Made by a program: the position numbers and the translations under genes
Source of the DNA: CADCWK01 sp035944555
GTDB taxonomy: Bacteria > Chloroflexota > Chloroflexia > Thermomicrobiales > UBA6265
NCBI GenBank assembly: GCA_035944555.1
Contig: DASZAY010000010.1
Span: 124,001 to 188,000, forward strand
Length of the DNA: 64,000 nt
Direction: 5' to 3'
Notes under the pieces: model-generated
What the model was told of the DNA's origin: nothing
The model's input: only the letters and a program-made list of their open reading frames with translations
Databases searched by the model: none
Shown: in pieces, positions 1 through 8,762 of the stretch
Layout of the letters: the number at the start of each line of letters is the position of its first letter
Numbering within the stretch: the first letter of the stretch is position 1

Positions 1-238
1 CGTCCGCGCCAATCGCCGCGGGACGGAATCCGTAGCGATCCACGACCGGCCCACCGAGCACCGCACCCGCCACGCGGGCCGCAGCCGTCGTAGCTGCGAC
101 CACACCGGTCTGGGTGATGCTTCCGGTCGTCTCGAGGACGAACCAGGGGATCGCCACGGCGCTGACGCCTTCGCCGATCTGCGATATGGCGTTGGCGCCC
201 ATCAGCGCGACCAGGGGACGCCGGGTCGGACGGGTCAC
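1..238 (-). CDS. MFS transporter, N-terminal part (cut by window edge)
   Basis: Reading leftward from a GTG at 238 gives 79 residues with no stop before the window edge. The start VTRPTRRPLVALMGANAISQ is followed by IGEGVSAVAIPWFVLE and, later, GGPVVDRYGFRP, the TM1-TM2 loop pattern of major facilitator exporters (DRxGxR type). The GTG overlaps the TGA of the upstream ArsR regulator by two bases, so the two are translationally coupled. By context it is probably a drug or metabolite exporter controlled by that regulator; substrate unknown. The rest of the gene lies outside the window. Confidence 0.8.
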   Translation of the reverse strand, partial: MTRPTRRPLVALMGANAISQIGEGVSAVAIPWFVLETTGSITQTGVVAATTAAARVAGAVLGGPVVDRYGFRPAAIGAD

Positions 239-873
239 CGGTCCGACTCCAACTGACCAGCCGCGTCCGGCTCTGCCGCGTTCGATTGCACCGAGTCAGG
301 TCCGGTCACGCCAGGGAGACCGTCGAGGGCCGAACGGAACAGCAGCGACGCGAAGGTGAAGAGCTCACCGTCAGGATCGTCGTCCACTGCGCCGTTGGGG
401 CCACCCCAGTATTCGGCGATCAGCGCATTCAGCCGGAGCCGGAACTCCTCACGCCGTTCCGGGGCCAGGCGGAGCCGCCGGATCTCCCAGTTGGTCAACT
501 CGTCAGGCCAGCGGGCCTCACTGTGCCCCAGGTCCTGCAGAACAGCTCCCAGGACCGCGGAGGACACGGCAGTTGCCTCACCCGGACCGGGCCGCAACCC
601 GAACAGCAGCGACGTCGCCCGGTAATACTTCTCGACGTTTCCTCCTCGGACACGCTCGGACACCAGACGGATCAGACCGACATCAAGCAGGAAGCGAACG
701 TGATAAAGGACACGCGCCTGTGGAGCCCCGAGAGCTGCGGCGAGCTGCTGGTTGGTCGCTTCGCGCTCATTCAGGACCCTGAGGATCCGGTTCCGGAGGG
801 GATCCGTGAAGGCTTTGAGCTGCTGCGGATCAGAGACAATCTGGAACGCGACTGGTTCGAACGAATCACTCAT
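235..873 (-). CDS. ArsR-family winged-helix transcriptional regulator
   Basis: 212 residues. Residues about 15-75 form an ArsR/HTH_20-type winged helix: the segment LKAFTDPLRNRILRVLNER is followed by ATNQQLAAALGAPQARVLYH as recognition region. There is no obvious metal-binding Cys motif, so it is not a classic arsenic sensor; the long acidic C-terminal half is of the kind seen in ArsR-like regulators paired with MFS exporters. Its stop overlaps the GTG of the MFS gene downstream (235-238), so the pair is an operon. A strong inverted repeat just upstream (894-915) is the likely autoregulatory site. The ligand cannot be read from the sequence. Confidence 0.85.
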   Translation of the reverse strand: MSDSFEPVAFQIVSDPQQLKAFTDPLRNRILRVLNEREATNQQLAAALGAPQARVLYHVRFLLDVGLIRLVSERVRGGNVEKYYRATSLLFGLRPGPGEATAVSSAVLGAVLQDLGHSEARWPDELTNWEIRRLRLAPERREEFRLRLNALIAEYWGGPNGAVDDDPDGELFTFASLLFRSALDGLPGVTGPDSVQSNAAEPDAAGQLESDR

Positions 874-893
874 GTCGGCCCTGCTTCCACTAT

Positions 894-954
894 CCGGTTA
901 GCATCTACTAACCGGTTGGCAGAACCAACGTATCATGCCGTGTGTCGGTGTCAA
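894..954 (-). promoter_or_regulatory. Promoter and inverted-repeat operator of the ArsR-MFS operon
   Basis: On the minus strand TTGACA (949-954), a 16-bp spacer and TACGTT (927-932) form a plausible sigma-70 promoter. Just downstream lies a perfect inverted repeat, CCGGTTAG-N6-CTAACCGG (894-915). A shorter one, GTTGG-N5-CCAAC (915-929), abuts it and overlaps the -10. The position between promoter and ATG (873) fits a repressor site for the ArsR protein. The repeats are seen directly; the assignment is inference. Confidence 0.6.
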
Positions 955-1028
955 CCGGCAGTGCTCAGTGGAAGCCGACGGCGAAGGAGCCCTCCCGGAT
1001 CAAACGCGAAGGGCGTGCTCGCCCAGGC

Positions 1029-2186
1029 TCAGTCATCGTCCGACGTCGTGGCCGCGAGCCCTTCCGTACAGAACAGGACGACCGTGAGCCCGGTTCGGGG
1101 ACTGTGGGTCATCGTCTCGACCAAGGCGGGGTTCCCGAGGAGTTCGCGGACGCCGGCGAGCGATGCGGCACCGCTCGGCCCGGCCGCGACGCCGGCCGTG
1201 GCCAGGTCCCGCATCGCCACCCGTGCAGCGTCGTCAGTGACGGCAACCGCGGCGTCCAGCCCATCGCGAACGACCGGCCAGGCCAGGCTCGAGGGCGTTC
1301 CACAGTTCAGGCCGTTCATGACCGTGCCCGGCGTCGGGACGGTCGTCGCCTGCCCGGCGCGGACGGACGCGAGCACGCAGGCGGCAGTCACTGGCTCAAC
1401 GGCGAGCACGGCGGTCCGGGTGCCGTGCGGTGCCCGTCGGTAGTGCGTGACCGCCGCCTGCAGCAATGACCCGACGCCGGTCGGGATGGCGACGATGTCC
1501 GCCATCGCTCCGGCCGCCGCGAGGCGGTCGTCGACCTCCCGGAGCAGCGTCGCGTACCCCTCGACGATCCAGGCGGGGATCCGCTCGTAGCCCGGCCAGG
1601 CGGTGTCCTGCACCAGCAGGCGATCCTCCCGCTCTCGCGCTATCTCCGCGGCGTGCGCGACGGCGTCGTCGTAGGTCGCGTCCAGCTCGATCACCGCGGC
1701 GCCTTCGCTACGGATCGCGGCGACCGTCACGGCGGGCAGCCCGGCCGGCACGACGACGGTGGAGGGCAACCCGACCAGCGCCGCCATTCTCGCCAGCGCC
1801 CGGCCATGGTTGCCGTCGGTCGCGGTCACGAGCGTGACTGGAGGCTGGGTACCGGCCGCGGTCTGGATGGTCTCCAGCGTCAGCTCACCCTTCAGCCCGT
1901 ACCGGTCTCCCAACGCCCGCACGACCGCCCACGACACCCCGAGGACCTTGAACGCGGGCAGACCAAAGCGGGCCGACTCGTCCTTGGCGAACACCCTGGC
2001 GACACCCAGTCCCGCCGCCATGGCAGGCAGGTCGACCAGCCCCGTGGGACGGTACCCGCCCATTCCGCGATGGAAGGTGGTGACCACGTCCGGTGCCGGT
2101 CTGTGGATCCACGACGACGCATCGGGATTGACCCATGCACGTTCATTGGCCGCCGAATATCGTGTGGTCACCATCCCGCTCCCCAT
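1029..2186 (-). CDS. Diaminopropionate ammonia-lyase-like PLP enzyme
   Basis: 385 residues, fold-type II PLP enzyme. The Schiff-base lysine lies in ARFGLPAFKVLGVSWAV, the substrate/PLP segment is TATDGNHGRALARMA, and the glycine-rich phosphate-binding loop is IPTGVGSLLQA. This arrangement matches 2,3-diaminopropionate ammonia-lyase (YgeX/DpaL) more than threonine dehydratase; the family turns diaminopropionate into pyruvate and ammonia. Start chosen at ATG 2186 because GGAGG sits 8 bases upstream; ATG 2174 is an alternative. It is divergent from an M20 amidohydrolase, an arrangement that suggests joint amino-acid or peptide-derivative catabolism (inference). Substrate is not proven by sequence alone. 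Confidence 0.8.
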   Translation of the reverse strand: MGSGMVTTRYSAANERAWVNPDASSWIHRPAPDVVTTFHRGMGGYRPTGLVDLPAMAAGLGVARVFAKDESARFGLPAFKVLGVSWAVVRALGDRYGLKGELTLETIQTAAGTQPPVTLVTATDGNHGRALARMAALVGLPSTVVVPAGLPAVTVAAIRSEGAAVIELDATYDDAVAHAAEIAREREDRLLVQDTAWPGYERIPAWIVEGYATLLREVDDRLAAAGAMADIVAIPTGVGSLLQAAVTHYRRAPHGTRTAVLAVEPVTAACVLASVRAGQATTVPTPGTVMNGLNCGTPSSLAWPVVRDGLDAAVAVTDDAARVAMRDLATAGVAAGPSGAASLAGVRELLGNPALVETMTHSPRTGLTVVLFCTEGLAATTSDDD

Positions 2187-2273
2187 TCCTGGTACCTCCG
2201 GACACCGATCGTCCCGGGCATACTGCCACCGACGACGTGCCGATCGCCCGGATGCCAGGAAGGAACGATTCTG

Positions 2274-3431
2274 ATGTCCAACACAGCGTCTGACATGCTC
2301 GATCCTGTTGCCCTCACGGCCGACCTGGTCCGGATCCCGTCCGTCAATCCGGCGCTTGTCCCGGGCGGTACCGGCGAGACCGCGATCGCCGATTTCTGTG
2401 CCGAATGGTTCACCGCGCACGGCTTCGACGCTCACCGCCTCGAAGCCTCGCCCGGTCGTCCCTCGGTCGTCGGCATCCGGCGCGGGACGGGTGGCGGGCG
2501 GTCGCTGATGCTTAATGGCCACTACGACACCGTCACGCTGGCCGGGTATGACGGTGACCCACTGGACCCGATCGTCCGTGACGGGCGACTCCACGGTCGG
2601 GGATCGTTCGACATGAAGAGCGGGGTCGCGGCGATGATGGTCGCCGCGGCCCGGGCCACGGCCACGCCCCTCCGCGGGGATGTGCTGGTCTGCTGCGTGG
2701 CGGACGAGGAGCACGCGAGTCTCGGCACGGCGGAAGTCCTGTCACGGTTCAGGGCCGATGGCGGGATCGTGACCGAGCCGATGCTGCTCGAGCCGGCCCT
2801 GTTCCACAAGGGATTCGTCTGGTTCGACGTGACGATCCACGGACGGGCCGCGCATGGGTCCCGGCCGGAACTCGGGATTGACGCGATCGCGAAGGCGGGG
2901 CATTTCCTCGTCGAGATCGACCGCCTGGCCGACACGCTGGGCGCCGGCACGGGTCACCACCAGCTCGGACCGGGATCGATCCACGCGTCGGTGATCACCG
3001 GCGGTGAGGAGGCCTCCAGCTACCCGGCCGGCTGCCGGATCACCGTCGAGCGCCGGACGATCCCCGGTGAGACCGAAGCCGTCGTCCGGGAGGAACTGGT
3101 CGCGATCCTCGACCGGCTCGTCGCCACCGTTCCGGACTTCCGCTACGGCATCGCCACCATACTGGTCCGCGAGCCGTTCGCCGCGGACCCGGACAGCGAG
3201 ATAGTCCGCAGCGTCATCGACCATGCAACCCGGGTCCTCGGGCACGCCCCGGCGACCCGGGCGGAGCCGTTCTGGACCGACGCCTCCCTGATGGACCAGG
3301 CAGGCATCCCGTGCCTGCTCTACGGCGCGGACGGGGCAGGTGCCCACTCTGCCACCGAATGGGTGGACACTGCCTCTATCGAGACCCTGACCGAGGTACT
3401 GACCGGCGTCATCAGCGAGTTCTGCGGCTAG
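2274..3431 (+). CDS. M20-family metallohydrolase (ArgE/DapE/CPG2-like deacylase)
   Basis: 385 residues; ATG 2274 has AGGAAGGA nine bases upstream. The M20 di-zinc signature is complete: LNGHYDTV (His83, Asp85), GRGSFDMKSG (bridging Asp113), and ADEEH (catalytic Glu145, metal-binding Glu146). The lid/dimerisation domain follows from about residue 180 (VTIHGRAAHGSRPELGIDA), and a late GAHSATEW gives the last metal histidine. The family removes acyl or carbamoyl groups from amino acids or cleaves small peptides in the cytoplasm. The divergent neighbour is a diaminopropionate ammonia-lyase-like gene, so it may release the amino acid that enzyme degrades (inference). Confidence 0.9.
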   Translation: MSNTASDMLDPVALTADLVRIPSVNPALVPGGTGETAIADFCAEWFTAHGFDAHRLEASPGRPSVVGIRRGTGGGRSLMLNGHYDTVTLAGYDGDPLDPIVRDGRLHGRGSFDMKSGVAAMMVAAARATATPLRGDVLVCCVADEEHASLGTAEVLSRFRADGGIVTEPMLLEPALFHKGFVWFDVTIHGRAAHGSRPELGIDAIAKAGHFLVEIDRLADTLGAGTGHHQLGPGSIHASVITGGEEASSYPAGCRITVERRTIPGETEAVVREELVAILDRLVATVPDFRYGIATILVREPFAADPDSEIVRSVIDHATRVLGHAPATRAEPFWTDASLMDQAGIPCLLYGADGAGAHSATEWVDTASIETLTEVLTGVISEFCG

Positions 3432-3497
3432 CGTTTGCGTTCCCATGACCGAGTAGACTTCGGCCAGTCGACCGATCGTCCGAGACAGGCCACCAGC

Positions 3498-4163
3498 ATG
3501 CTCCCCGGTTTCCAGACCATCCAGCTCAACGAGCCCAACGTGATCGTGATCACGTTCCTGTCGTTCGTCGTCGCGGTGACCATCCACGAGTTCATGCACG
3601 CGTGGTCGGCCAATCGGCTGGGCGACCCGACCGCGCGGAACCTGGGCCGGATCACGCTCAACCCGATGGAGCATTTCGACCCGTTCGGTCTGCTCGGGCT
3701 GGCGCTGATCTCGATCGGCGTGCCATTCATCGGCTGGGGCAAGCCGGTGCCAGTCAATACGAACCTGCTCGGGCGTGATGTCCGCACCCGGCAGCGCAAG
3801 ATGGCGATCATCGCGCTGGCCGGTCCGGTCTCGAATGTCGCGCAGGCCGTCGTCGCCGGCCTTATCTACACCGTGCTCCGGCAGGGTGGCGCACTCAACC
3901 CGGACGTGGCGCTGGTCTTCGAGCGCTTCATCTTCGTCAACGCCCTGCTTGCCGCGTTCAACATGATCCCGATCCCGCCGCTGGACGGCTCCCGCATCCT
4001 GCTGGCGCTGGTCCCGTCGTTCTGGACGCCCGTCCTGGCGCCGATCGAGCGATACGGGTTCGTCGCGCTGATCCTGCTGATCTTCCTCGGCGGTGGAGCG
4101 ATCGTCTCGGGGATCACCGGGCCGGTCTACGACCTGGTGATCCGCCTGTCCAATCTCGCCTGA
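3498..4163 (+). CDS. M50-family membrane metalloprotease (site-2 protease-like)
   Basis: 221 residues and mostly hydrophobic. HEFMH at residues 30-34 in the first membrane segment is the HExxH zinc site. A second conserved motif, NMIPIPPLDGSRI, supplies the third ligand Asp. No PDZ or CBS domain is present, as in the short bacterial M50B proteins that often sit beside scpA/scpB. The start was taken at ATG 3498 because the protein family begins near this point; a TTG at 3435 would add 21 unlikely residues. It ends one base before the HD gene start, so the two are co-transcribed. Substrates of this subgroup are unknown. Confidence 0.88.
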   Translation: MLPGFQTIQLNEPNVIVITFLSFVVAVTIHEFMHAWSANRLGDPTARNLGRITLNPMEHFDPFGLLGLALISIGVPFIGWGKPVPVNTNLLGRDVRTRQRKMAIIALAGPVSNVAQAVVAGLIYTVLRQGGALNPDVALVFERFIFVNALLAAFNMIPIPPLDGSRILLALVPSFWTPVLAPIERYGFVALILLIFLGGGAIVSGITGPVYDLVIRLSNLA

Positions 4164-4164
4164 C

Positions 4165-4719
4165 ATGGCGACCTACGGCCCGACCAGCCTCCGGGGAGCC
4201 ACCCACCGCATCCACCAGGGGCTGTCGGCCATCGCCGCTGCCGTACGCCCGGACCGGGCGGCTATTGACAGTCACCTCGCGGACGAATGGCTTTCCCCGG
4301 CCCTCCGAGACCTATTCGACAGGATGTCGCCCCACGACCGCGCCCACGCCCTCCGGGTCGCCGGCCATGTCCTTAGCGACGGTGGACCGGCGCCCTCCTC
4401 CGACCTCATGGTCGCGTCCCTGCTCCACGACGTCGGGAAGGGGGGAACGCCGGACGTCCCTGGTCGCGTCCGGTTGCCGGACCGGACCGCGAAGGTGCTC
4501 CTTGCCCGGCTCGCCCCGCGTGCACTCGACGCGTTGACGCGCCACCCCACTCTGCCGGGTCTGTATCTCGCCGTCCATCACCCACGACTCGGCGCGCACC
4601 TGGTCCGGGCGGCCGGCGGCACTGATCGGACCTGCTGGCTGGTCGCCGCCCACGAGGACGGCCCAGCGGACAACCAGGACCTCCGGCGCCTGATGGCCGC
4701 GGACGCGCGTTCCCACTGA
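4165..4719 (+). CDS. HD-domain phosphohydrolase-like protein
   Basis: 184 residues. An HD-domain signature is visible: His61 in SPHDRAHALRVAGHVL, then VASLLHDVGKGG with the HD pair at residues 88-89, and later histidines (LAVHHPRLGAHL and VAAHEDG). These are the metal ligands expected of HD phosphohydrolases. It starts immediately after the M50 gene stop, which suggests coupled expression. Substrate, probably a nucleotide or phosphorylated metabolite, cannot be told from sequence. Confidence 0.82.
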   Translation: MATYGPTSLRGATHRIHQGLSAIAAAVRPDRAAIDSHLADEWLSPALRDLFDRMSPHDRAHALRVAGHVLSDGGPAPSSDLMVASLLHDVGKGGTPDVPGRVRLPDRTAKVLLARLAPRALDALTRHPTLPGLYLAVHHPRLGAHLVRAAGGTDRTCWLVAAHEDGPADNQDLRRLMAADARSH

Positions 4720-4864
4720 GGCTCGTCGGCTGGTCCTGGTACCCACGAGTGACGGAGCGAAGCCGGCCGGGTCGGGATCAGTTCCTCAAGCAGGCACCTG
4801 TTCGGGTCAGCCTGCCGCGATCGCTGAGGACAGCGACGGGGCAAAATTCCGGGAGCCTGATCCC

Positions 4865-5593
4865 CTACCCTGCCGCGTCCGGGTCGGCTGCCGGCTCCTG
4901 ACCGGCGACCGGCCTCGCCGCCTCGGCCAGCGCCTCGCGCGCGTCCTGCCCGTCGACGGCGCCGAGGGGTGGCAGGTCGGCGACGGAGCGCAGGCCAAAA
5001 TGGCGCAAAAAGGCGGCGGTGGTCCCGTACTGGACCGGGTTGCCGGGCGCCGACAATCGCCCAACCTGCTCGACCAGTCCGCGCCCGTGCAGGGTCGCCA
5101 GCACACCCGACGAATCGACCCCACGGACGGCGTCGATCTCCGCCCGGGTCACCGGCTGCTGATAAGCGACGATCGCCAGCGTCTCCAGCGCGGCCGTCGA
5201 CAGTCGCGTCTCCCGGTCCAGCTTCAGGAACCGCCGGACGTGGGGGGCGAAGCGCGGCGAACTGGCCAGCTGCACCGTGCCGGCATGGCGCTGCACGATC
5301 ACCCCGGCGCCGTCGTCGGCGAATCGCTCGGCCAGGTCGGCCAGTGCCCGCTCGACCTCGCCCTCTGGCACTCCGGCGCCACGGGCGAGCTCGCCGACCG
5401 GTGTCGGGCCGGGCGCTACGAGCAGCATCGCTTCGAGCAATGCCGGTAGTTCAGCAGATGGGACCGCGGGCAATGGCAGCTCGGCCGGCGTCGGAGCGGG
5501 AACCGGGGCAGCCGCCGAAGCGGTCGCTTCACTGCTCGGCGCGGTATCTCCGGCTACCGGACCGGTCAAGCCGGCCTCCTCGGTGTGCGTCAT
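4865..5593 (-). CDS. scpB: Segregation and condensation protein B
   Basis: 242 residues. The core from about residue 50 to 210 matches ScpB: LPALLEAMLLVAPGPTPVGE, then the paired winged helices ending in TRLSTAALETLAIVAYQQPV and TRAEIDAVRGVDSSG, the most conserved part of the family. The first 45 residues are an Ala/Pro/Thr-rich tail and the C-terminus is a similar tail, which makes it longer than typical ScpB. It works with ScpA and SMC in chromosome condensation and segregation. Its ATG overlaps the scpA TGA (5590-5593), so the two are coupled. Confidence 0.93.
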   Translation of the reverse strand: MTHTEEAGLTGPVAGDTAPSSEATASAAAPVPAPTPAELPLPAVPSAELPALLEAMLLVAPGPTPVGELARGAGVPEGEVERALADLAERFADDGAGVIVQRHAGTVQLASSPRFAPHVRRFLKLDRETRLSTAALETLAIVAYQQPVTRAEIDAVRGVDSSGVLATLHGRGLVEQVGRLSAPGNPVQYGTTAAFLRHFGLRSVADLPPLGAVDGQDAREALAEAARPVAGQEPAADPDAAG

Positions 5594-6486
5594 ACGGCCA
5601 TCATTCCGGACCCGACGCCTAGCCGAACGCCCTGGCCCGCCGGATCGGGATGCTCGTCCCCTCTTGGAGGCTCGAAGTCAGCGGTGACGTCGCCAGCCAG
5701 TCCCGCCATGTACTCGCCGCCGGGCGCCGCGATTGCCCGGAGCGTGATCTCGCCGAACAGCTCGGGCTGCTCAGCGTCGGCCATTCCCCGCCGGACCAGG
5801 ACCAGCCCTGCCAGGAACGCGGTCTGGACCTCGACACGGCTCTGGCACTCGGCGGCGACATCGGAGAAGCGCACAGTCCCACGGCTCGCCAGCCTCCGGG
5901 CAACGGTGGAGACCATCTCCCGGAGTGACACGACCCGCCCGGCCGCGTAGACACGGGGCGGCTGAGCGATCTGACTGAGACGTCGCCGGAGGACCCGGAC
6001 CAGCGTGGCCGGAGGGTGATCGGCGAGCCGGACCGGGACAGCCTCGACGCCATTTGCCGACCGTCCCGCGGCATGGAAGGCGGAATGGTCGACGACATCC
6101 CGGCCGGCGAGGTGGCCAGCGGCGTCCTTGTATGCCCGGTAGCGGAGAAGCTGCCGGACGAGGTCCCCCGAATCCGTCTCCTCTTCCGCGACGGGGGGAC
6201 GCGGCAGGAGCGACCGGGACTTAAGCAGCGCCAGCCGGGTCCCGACCGTCGCGAAGTCGGCGATGAGCGCAGGCGGGGCCGCCTCATCGAGGCCCCGCAT
6301 CGCGTCGAGGAACTGCTCCGTCACCTGGACCAGGGACAAATCAGCTATCGGCAACTGCTCCCGCTCGATCAGACGCAGGAGAACATCCAGCGGCCCCTCG
6401 AAGCTAGGCAGCCGGAGTTGATAGTCAGTGAGTTGCACACCGGCCGAACGGTCGGCCGGGATCCCGGGCTTAACTGCGGTCGTCAC
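5590..6486 (-). CDS. scpA: Segregation and condensation protein A (kleisin)
   Basis: 298 residues, usual length for ScpA. The N-terminal kleisin motif is clear: YQLRLPSFEGPLDVLLRLIE, then REQLPIADLSLVQVTEQFLD, the part that contacts the SMC neck. The C-terminal winged helix (about 215-285; TVRFSDVAAECQSRVEVQTA followed by FLAGLVLVRRGMADAEQPELF) contacts the SMC head. First gene of a two-gene operon with scpB. ScpA bridges the SMC heads in the SMC-ScpAB complex acting on the nucleoid. Confidence 0.95.
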   Translation of the reverse strand: MTTAVKPGIPADRSAGVQLTDYQLRLPSFEGPLDVLLRLIEREQLPIADLSLVQVTEQFLDAMRGLDEAAPPALIADFATVGTRLALLKSRSLLPRPPVAEEETDSGDLVRQLLRYRAYKDAAGHLAGRDVVDHSAFHAAGRSANGVEAVPVRLADHPPATLVRVLRRRLSQIAQPPRVYAAGRVVSLREMVSTVARRLASRGTVRFSDVAAECQSRVEVQTAFLAGLVLVRRGMADAEQPELFGEITLRAIAAPGGEYMAGLAGDVTADFEPPRGDEHPDPAGQGVRLGVGSGMMAV

Positions 6487-6566
6487 GAGGGCAGTCTACG
6501 CCAACCGCCGCCGCCGGAACTGGCGGCAACGGCAGGCGACCGCCCCGACCCGGACGACCAATCAGA

Positions 6567-7226
6567 TCAATGGCTTGTGTCGGTCACCGCTTCATCAAAC
6601 GACCCGGGCACGTCTTCATCCACTTCCCGGCGACAGACGGCGGTGTCTTCAACGCCAACCCCGAGTGTGTAGCTCAGGTGACCGCCCAGCCAACCCGAGA
6701 ACGCGGTGATTCCCAGCCCTGCCGCGGCCGTCGCGACTCCGGCAGTACGCTTGCCCCGGCTGCGAAGCACCCAGGACGCGATGTAGACCGATGTGGCGGC
6801 TGTGTTCAGCGACGCGTGGATTACTCCGATCCGGCGAGGGCGGTGCCGGTCGGCGACCGTATCCCACTGCGCGGCACCGGTCAGGGCAGCACTCCCCGCC
6901 GCCACGACGCCGGCCCGCAGGCACAGATCGGCCGCCCGGTTCTCGTCGAGCAGGTCGAAGACGGACGTCAGGGTCCAGGCGCCGATGGGTAGCGTCACGA
7001 GGATCGGATGGATCGGATGGCCGAGCCAGGTGCTGTTGACAGCCTCCCGCAGGGTAGCGGGAGCTGACCGGCCGACGACCGGATCGAGCGCGGCCCGGTA
7101 CTTCGCCGCGATCGGATCGAGCCCGCTGGCGCGATCGGCGAACCGGTCAGCGGCGTCGGAAAGCGCGGTGCCGATGCGGCGCTGGACTGAGGATTCCGGG
7201 GATGAACTTGATACTGATGCGGACAC
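6567..7226 (-). CDS. DUF2231-type membrane protein
   Basis: 219 residues. After a soluble N-terminal stretch of about 65 residues comes GHPIHPILVTLPIGAWT, the hallmark of DUF2231 proteins, with the two His-Pro pairs often suspected of haem or metal binding. Four hydrophobic segments follow (about 75-95, 105-125, 140-155 and 165-190), and the tail is acidic. GTG start at 7226 has GGAAGGAGG six bases upstream. It stands alone between scpA and an FAD enzyme on the same strand. Function of the family is not established. Confidence 0.8.
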   Translation of the reverse strand: MSASVSSSSPESSVQRRIGTALSDAADRFADRASGLDPIAAKYRAALDPVVGRSAPATLREAVNSTWLGHPIHPILVTLPIGAWTLTSVFDLLDENRAADLCLRAGVVAAGSAALTGAAQWDTVADRHRPRRIGVIHASLNTAATSVYIASWVLRSRGKRTAGVATAAAGLGITAFSGWLGGHLSYTLGVGVEDTAVCRREVDEDVPGSFDEAVTDTSH

Positions 7227-7347
7227 GCCGCCTCCTTCCGGGAACTATCCGTCGATAGTCCAGGGAAAGCGGATCGCGTGCCACGCGTCATGGATGGGAC
7301 GTCCAGGTGCCTGGGACGCCGATGTCTCAGGCACGATGGCCGGAAGA

Positions 7348-8496
7348 TCAGGCCGGGACGGCGATCGACGGCGCGGGAACCGGGAAGCCCCAGAGTGCGG
7401 CGACCTGCCCGAGATCCGGAGCGAGCCGGACGGTGCTCTCGAATACCGGCAGCGCGTGCTCGTCGCGGCGGCGATGGTAGGTCGCCATCGCGTCCGCCTC
7501 ATCCGTCTCGCCGGACAGCCAGGCGATCACCGACTCGGCCAGGAAGGTGGCGTGCATCCCGGCCAGGTCCATCCCCTGCCCGCTCCACGGATCCTGGTAG
7601 ATCCCGGCGTCGCCGACCAGAGCCCAGCCGGGGCCGGCCGGTACCCGCACGTAGTTGCGCTGCGGGCCGTAGCCGCGAACCGGCGTCACTGGCGTGGCCG
7701 CCTCGAACCGCGGCGCGATCGCGGTGTGTTCGTGGATCGCCTCGCGGAAGTGCCGCTCCGGGTCCGTCCGCAGCCAATGGAATCGGTCCAGTCCGACTGA
7801 CACGGCGACGCAGGTCACTCCGCCGTCGCTCGGCAACCCGTAGGCCATCTCGCCGTGGCAGAGTGAGAACTCGGCCCCGTAATCTGCCCCCGGTGCGACC
7901 CGGTCGTAGCCCGTCACGTCGCAGTAGTAGATCGCCCGGACAGCATCGGCCTCCCGCTGCACCTCCGGGCGGACGAACTTGGCTACGGTGGAATGCCGAC
8001 CGTCCGCGCCGACGATCAGACGGGCCGCGACCTGTCGAGTCTGGCCGTCCGGCCCACGCACCTCGACGCCGGTGACGCGGCCGCCCGCGTCGCTGAACAC
8101 GGAGCGGACACTGGTCGCCTGCACGACATCAACCGTCGGACATGCTGCTGCCCGCTCGACCAGCAGATTATCGAGCGTGAACCGGCGGACCGACATGCAG
8201 AAGCCGAGTCGGCCCGGATGCGGTGGGCGCGGATTGGCCTGCGGGACACCGTCCGAGTAGTTGTAATTCCGCAGCAGGCGAGGCGTTCCAGCCATCTCGA
8301 CCGCCTCGAGCACGTCGAGTCGGTCAAGGACGGAGATCAGGCCGGCGCCCCGGAACAGGTGCGTCGAGAGCGTGTCGGACGGGAAGGTCCCGGCATCGGC
8401 CAGCAGAACCCGGTACCCGGCCTGCCCAAGAAGCGTAGCAGTGATGCTGCCTGCTACCCGAGCGCCAACGACGATCACATCATAGGAAGATTGCAT
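7348..8496 (-). CDS. FAD-dependent oxidoreductase (geranylgeranyl-reductase / aromatic monooxygenase-like)
   Basis: 382 residues from ATG 8496. The N-terminus SSYDVIVVGARVAGSITATL is a Rossmann FAD-binding motif in which the usual second Gly is Arg. The second FAD motif is WALVGDAGIYQDPWSGQGMD, the GD motif of group A flavin monooxygenases and geranylgeranyl-reductase-like enzymes, and GADGRHSTVAKFV is the DG motif. Probably a cytoplasmic flavoprotein acting on an aromatic or isoprenoid substrate. An upstream in-frame ATG at 8538 is possible but has no better ribosome site. Neighbours give no hint of substrate. Confidence 0.82.
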   Translation of the reverse strand: MQSSYDVIVVGARVAGSITATLLGQAGYRVLLADAGTFPSDTLSTHLFRGAGLISVLDRLDVLEAVEMAGTPRLLRNYNYSDGVPQANPRPPHPGRLGFCMSVRRFTLDNLLVERAAACPTVDVVQATSVRSVFSDAGGRVTGVEVRGPDGQTRQVAARLIVGADGRHSTVAKFVRPEVQREADAVRAIYYCDVTGYDRVAPGADYGAEFSLCHGEMAYGLPSDGGVTCVAVSVGLDRFHWLRTDPERHFREAIHEHTAIAPRFEAATPVTPVRGYGPQRNYVRVPAGPGWALVGDAGIYQDPWSGQGMDLAGMHATFLAESVIAWLSGETDEADAMATYHRRRDEHALPVFESTVRLAPDLGQVAALWGFPVPAPSIAVPA

Positions 8497-8762
8497 CGTG
8501 ACCTGCCCCGGCCCGGCCTCGGTGGCCGGACTCCCCATCGCGCCGTCCAGCACCCGACGACACCGTCTGACTCGGACAACCTCGACCGGCTGGAACCGGT
8601 AGCGAACCACGCATCCGATCATCGAGCGGCATGACCTTCAGGCCAGCTCTCATTTCCTATGTCGAGTTGCGCGAATGATAGCAGGACGTGCATTAGCACA
8701 CAACGAAGCGCGACGATTGTTCTGATTCGGACCGCTCCAGGGCGGCTCGAGCCGGGATGCGG

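Noticed and set aside
2742..4166. 474-codon open frame on the minus strand opposite the M20 and M50 genes
   Set aside because: Composition is an Arg/Asp/Gly-rich shadow of the real genes with no motif.
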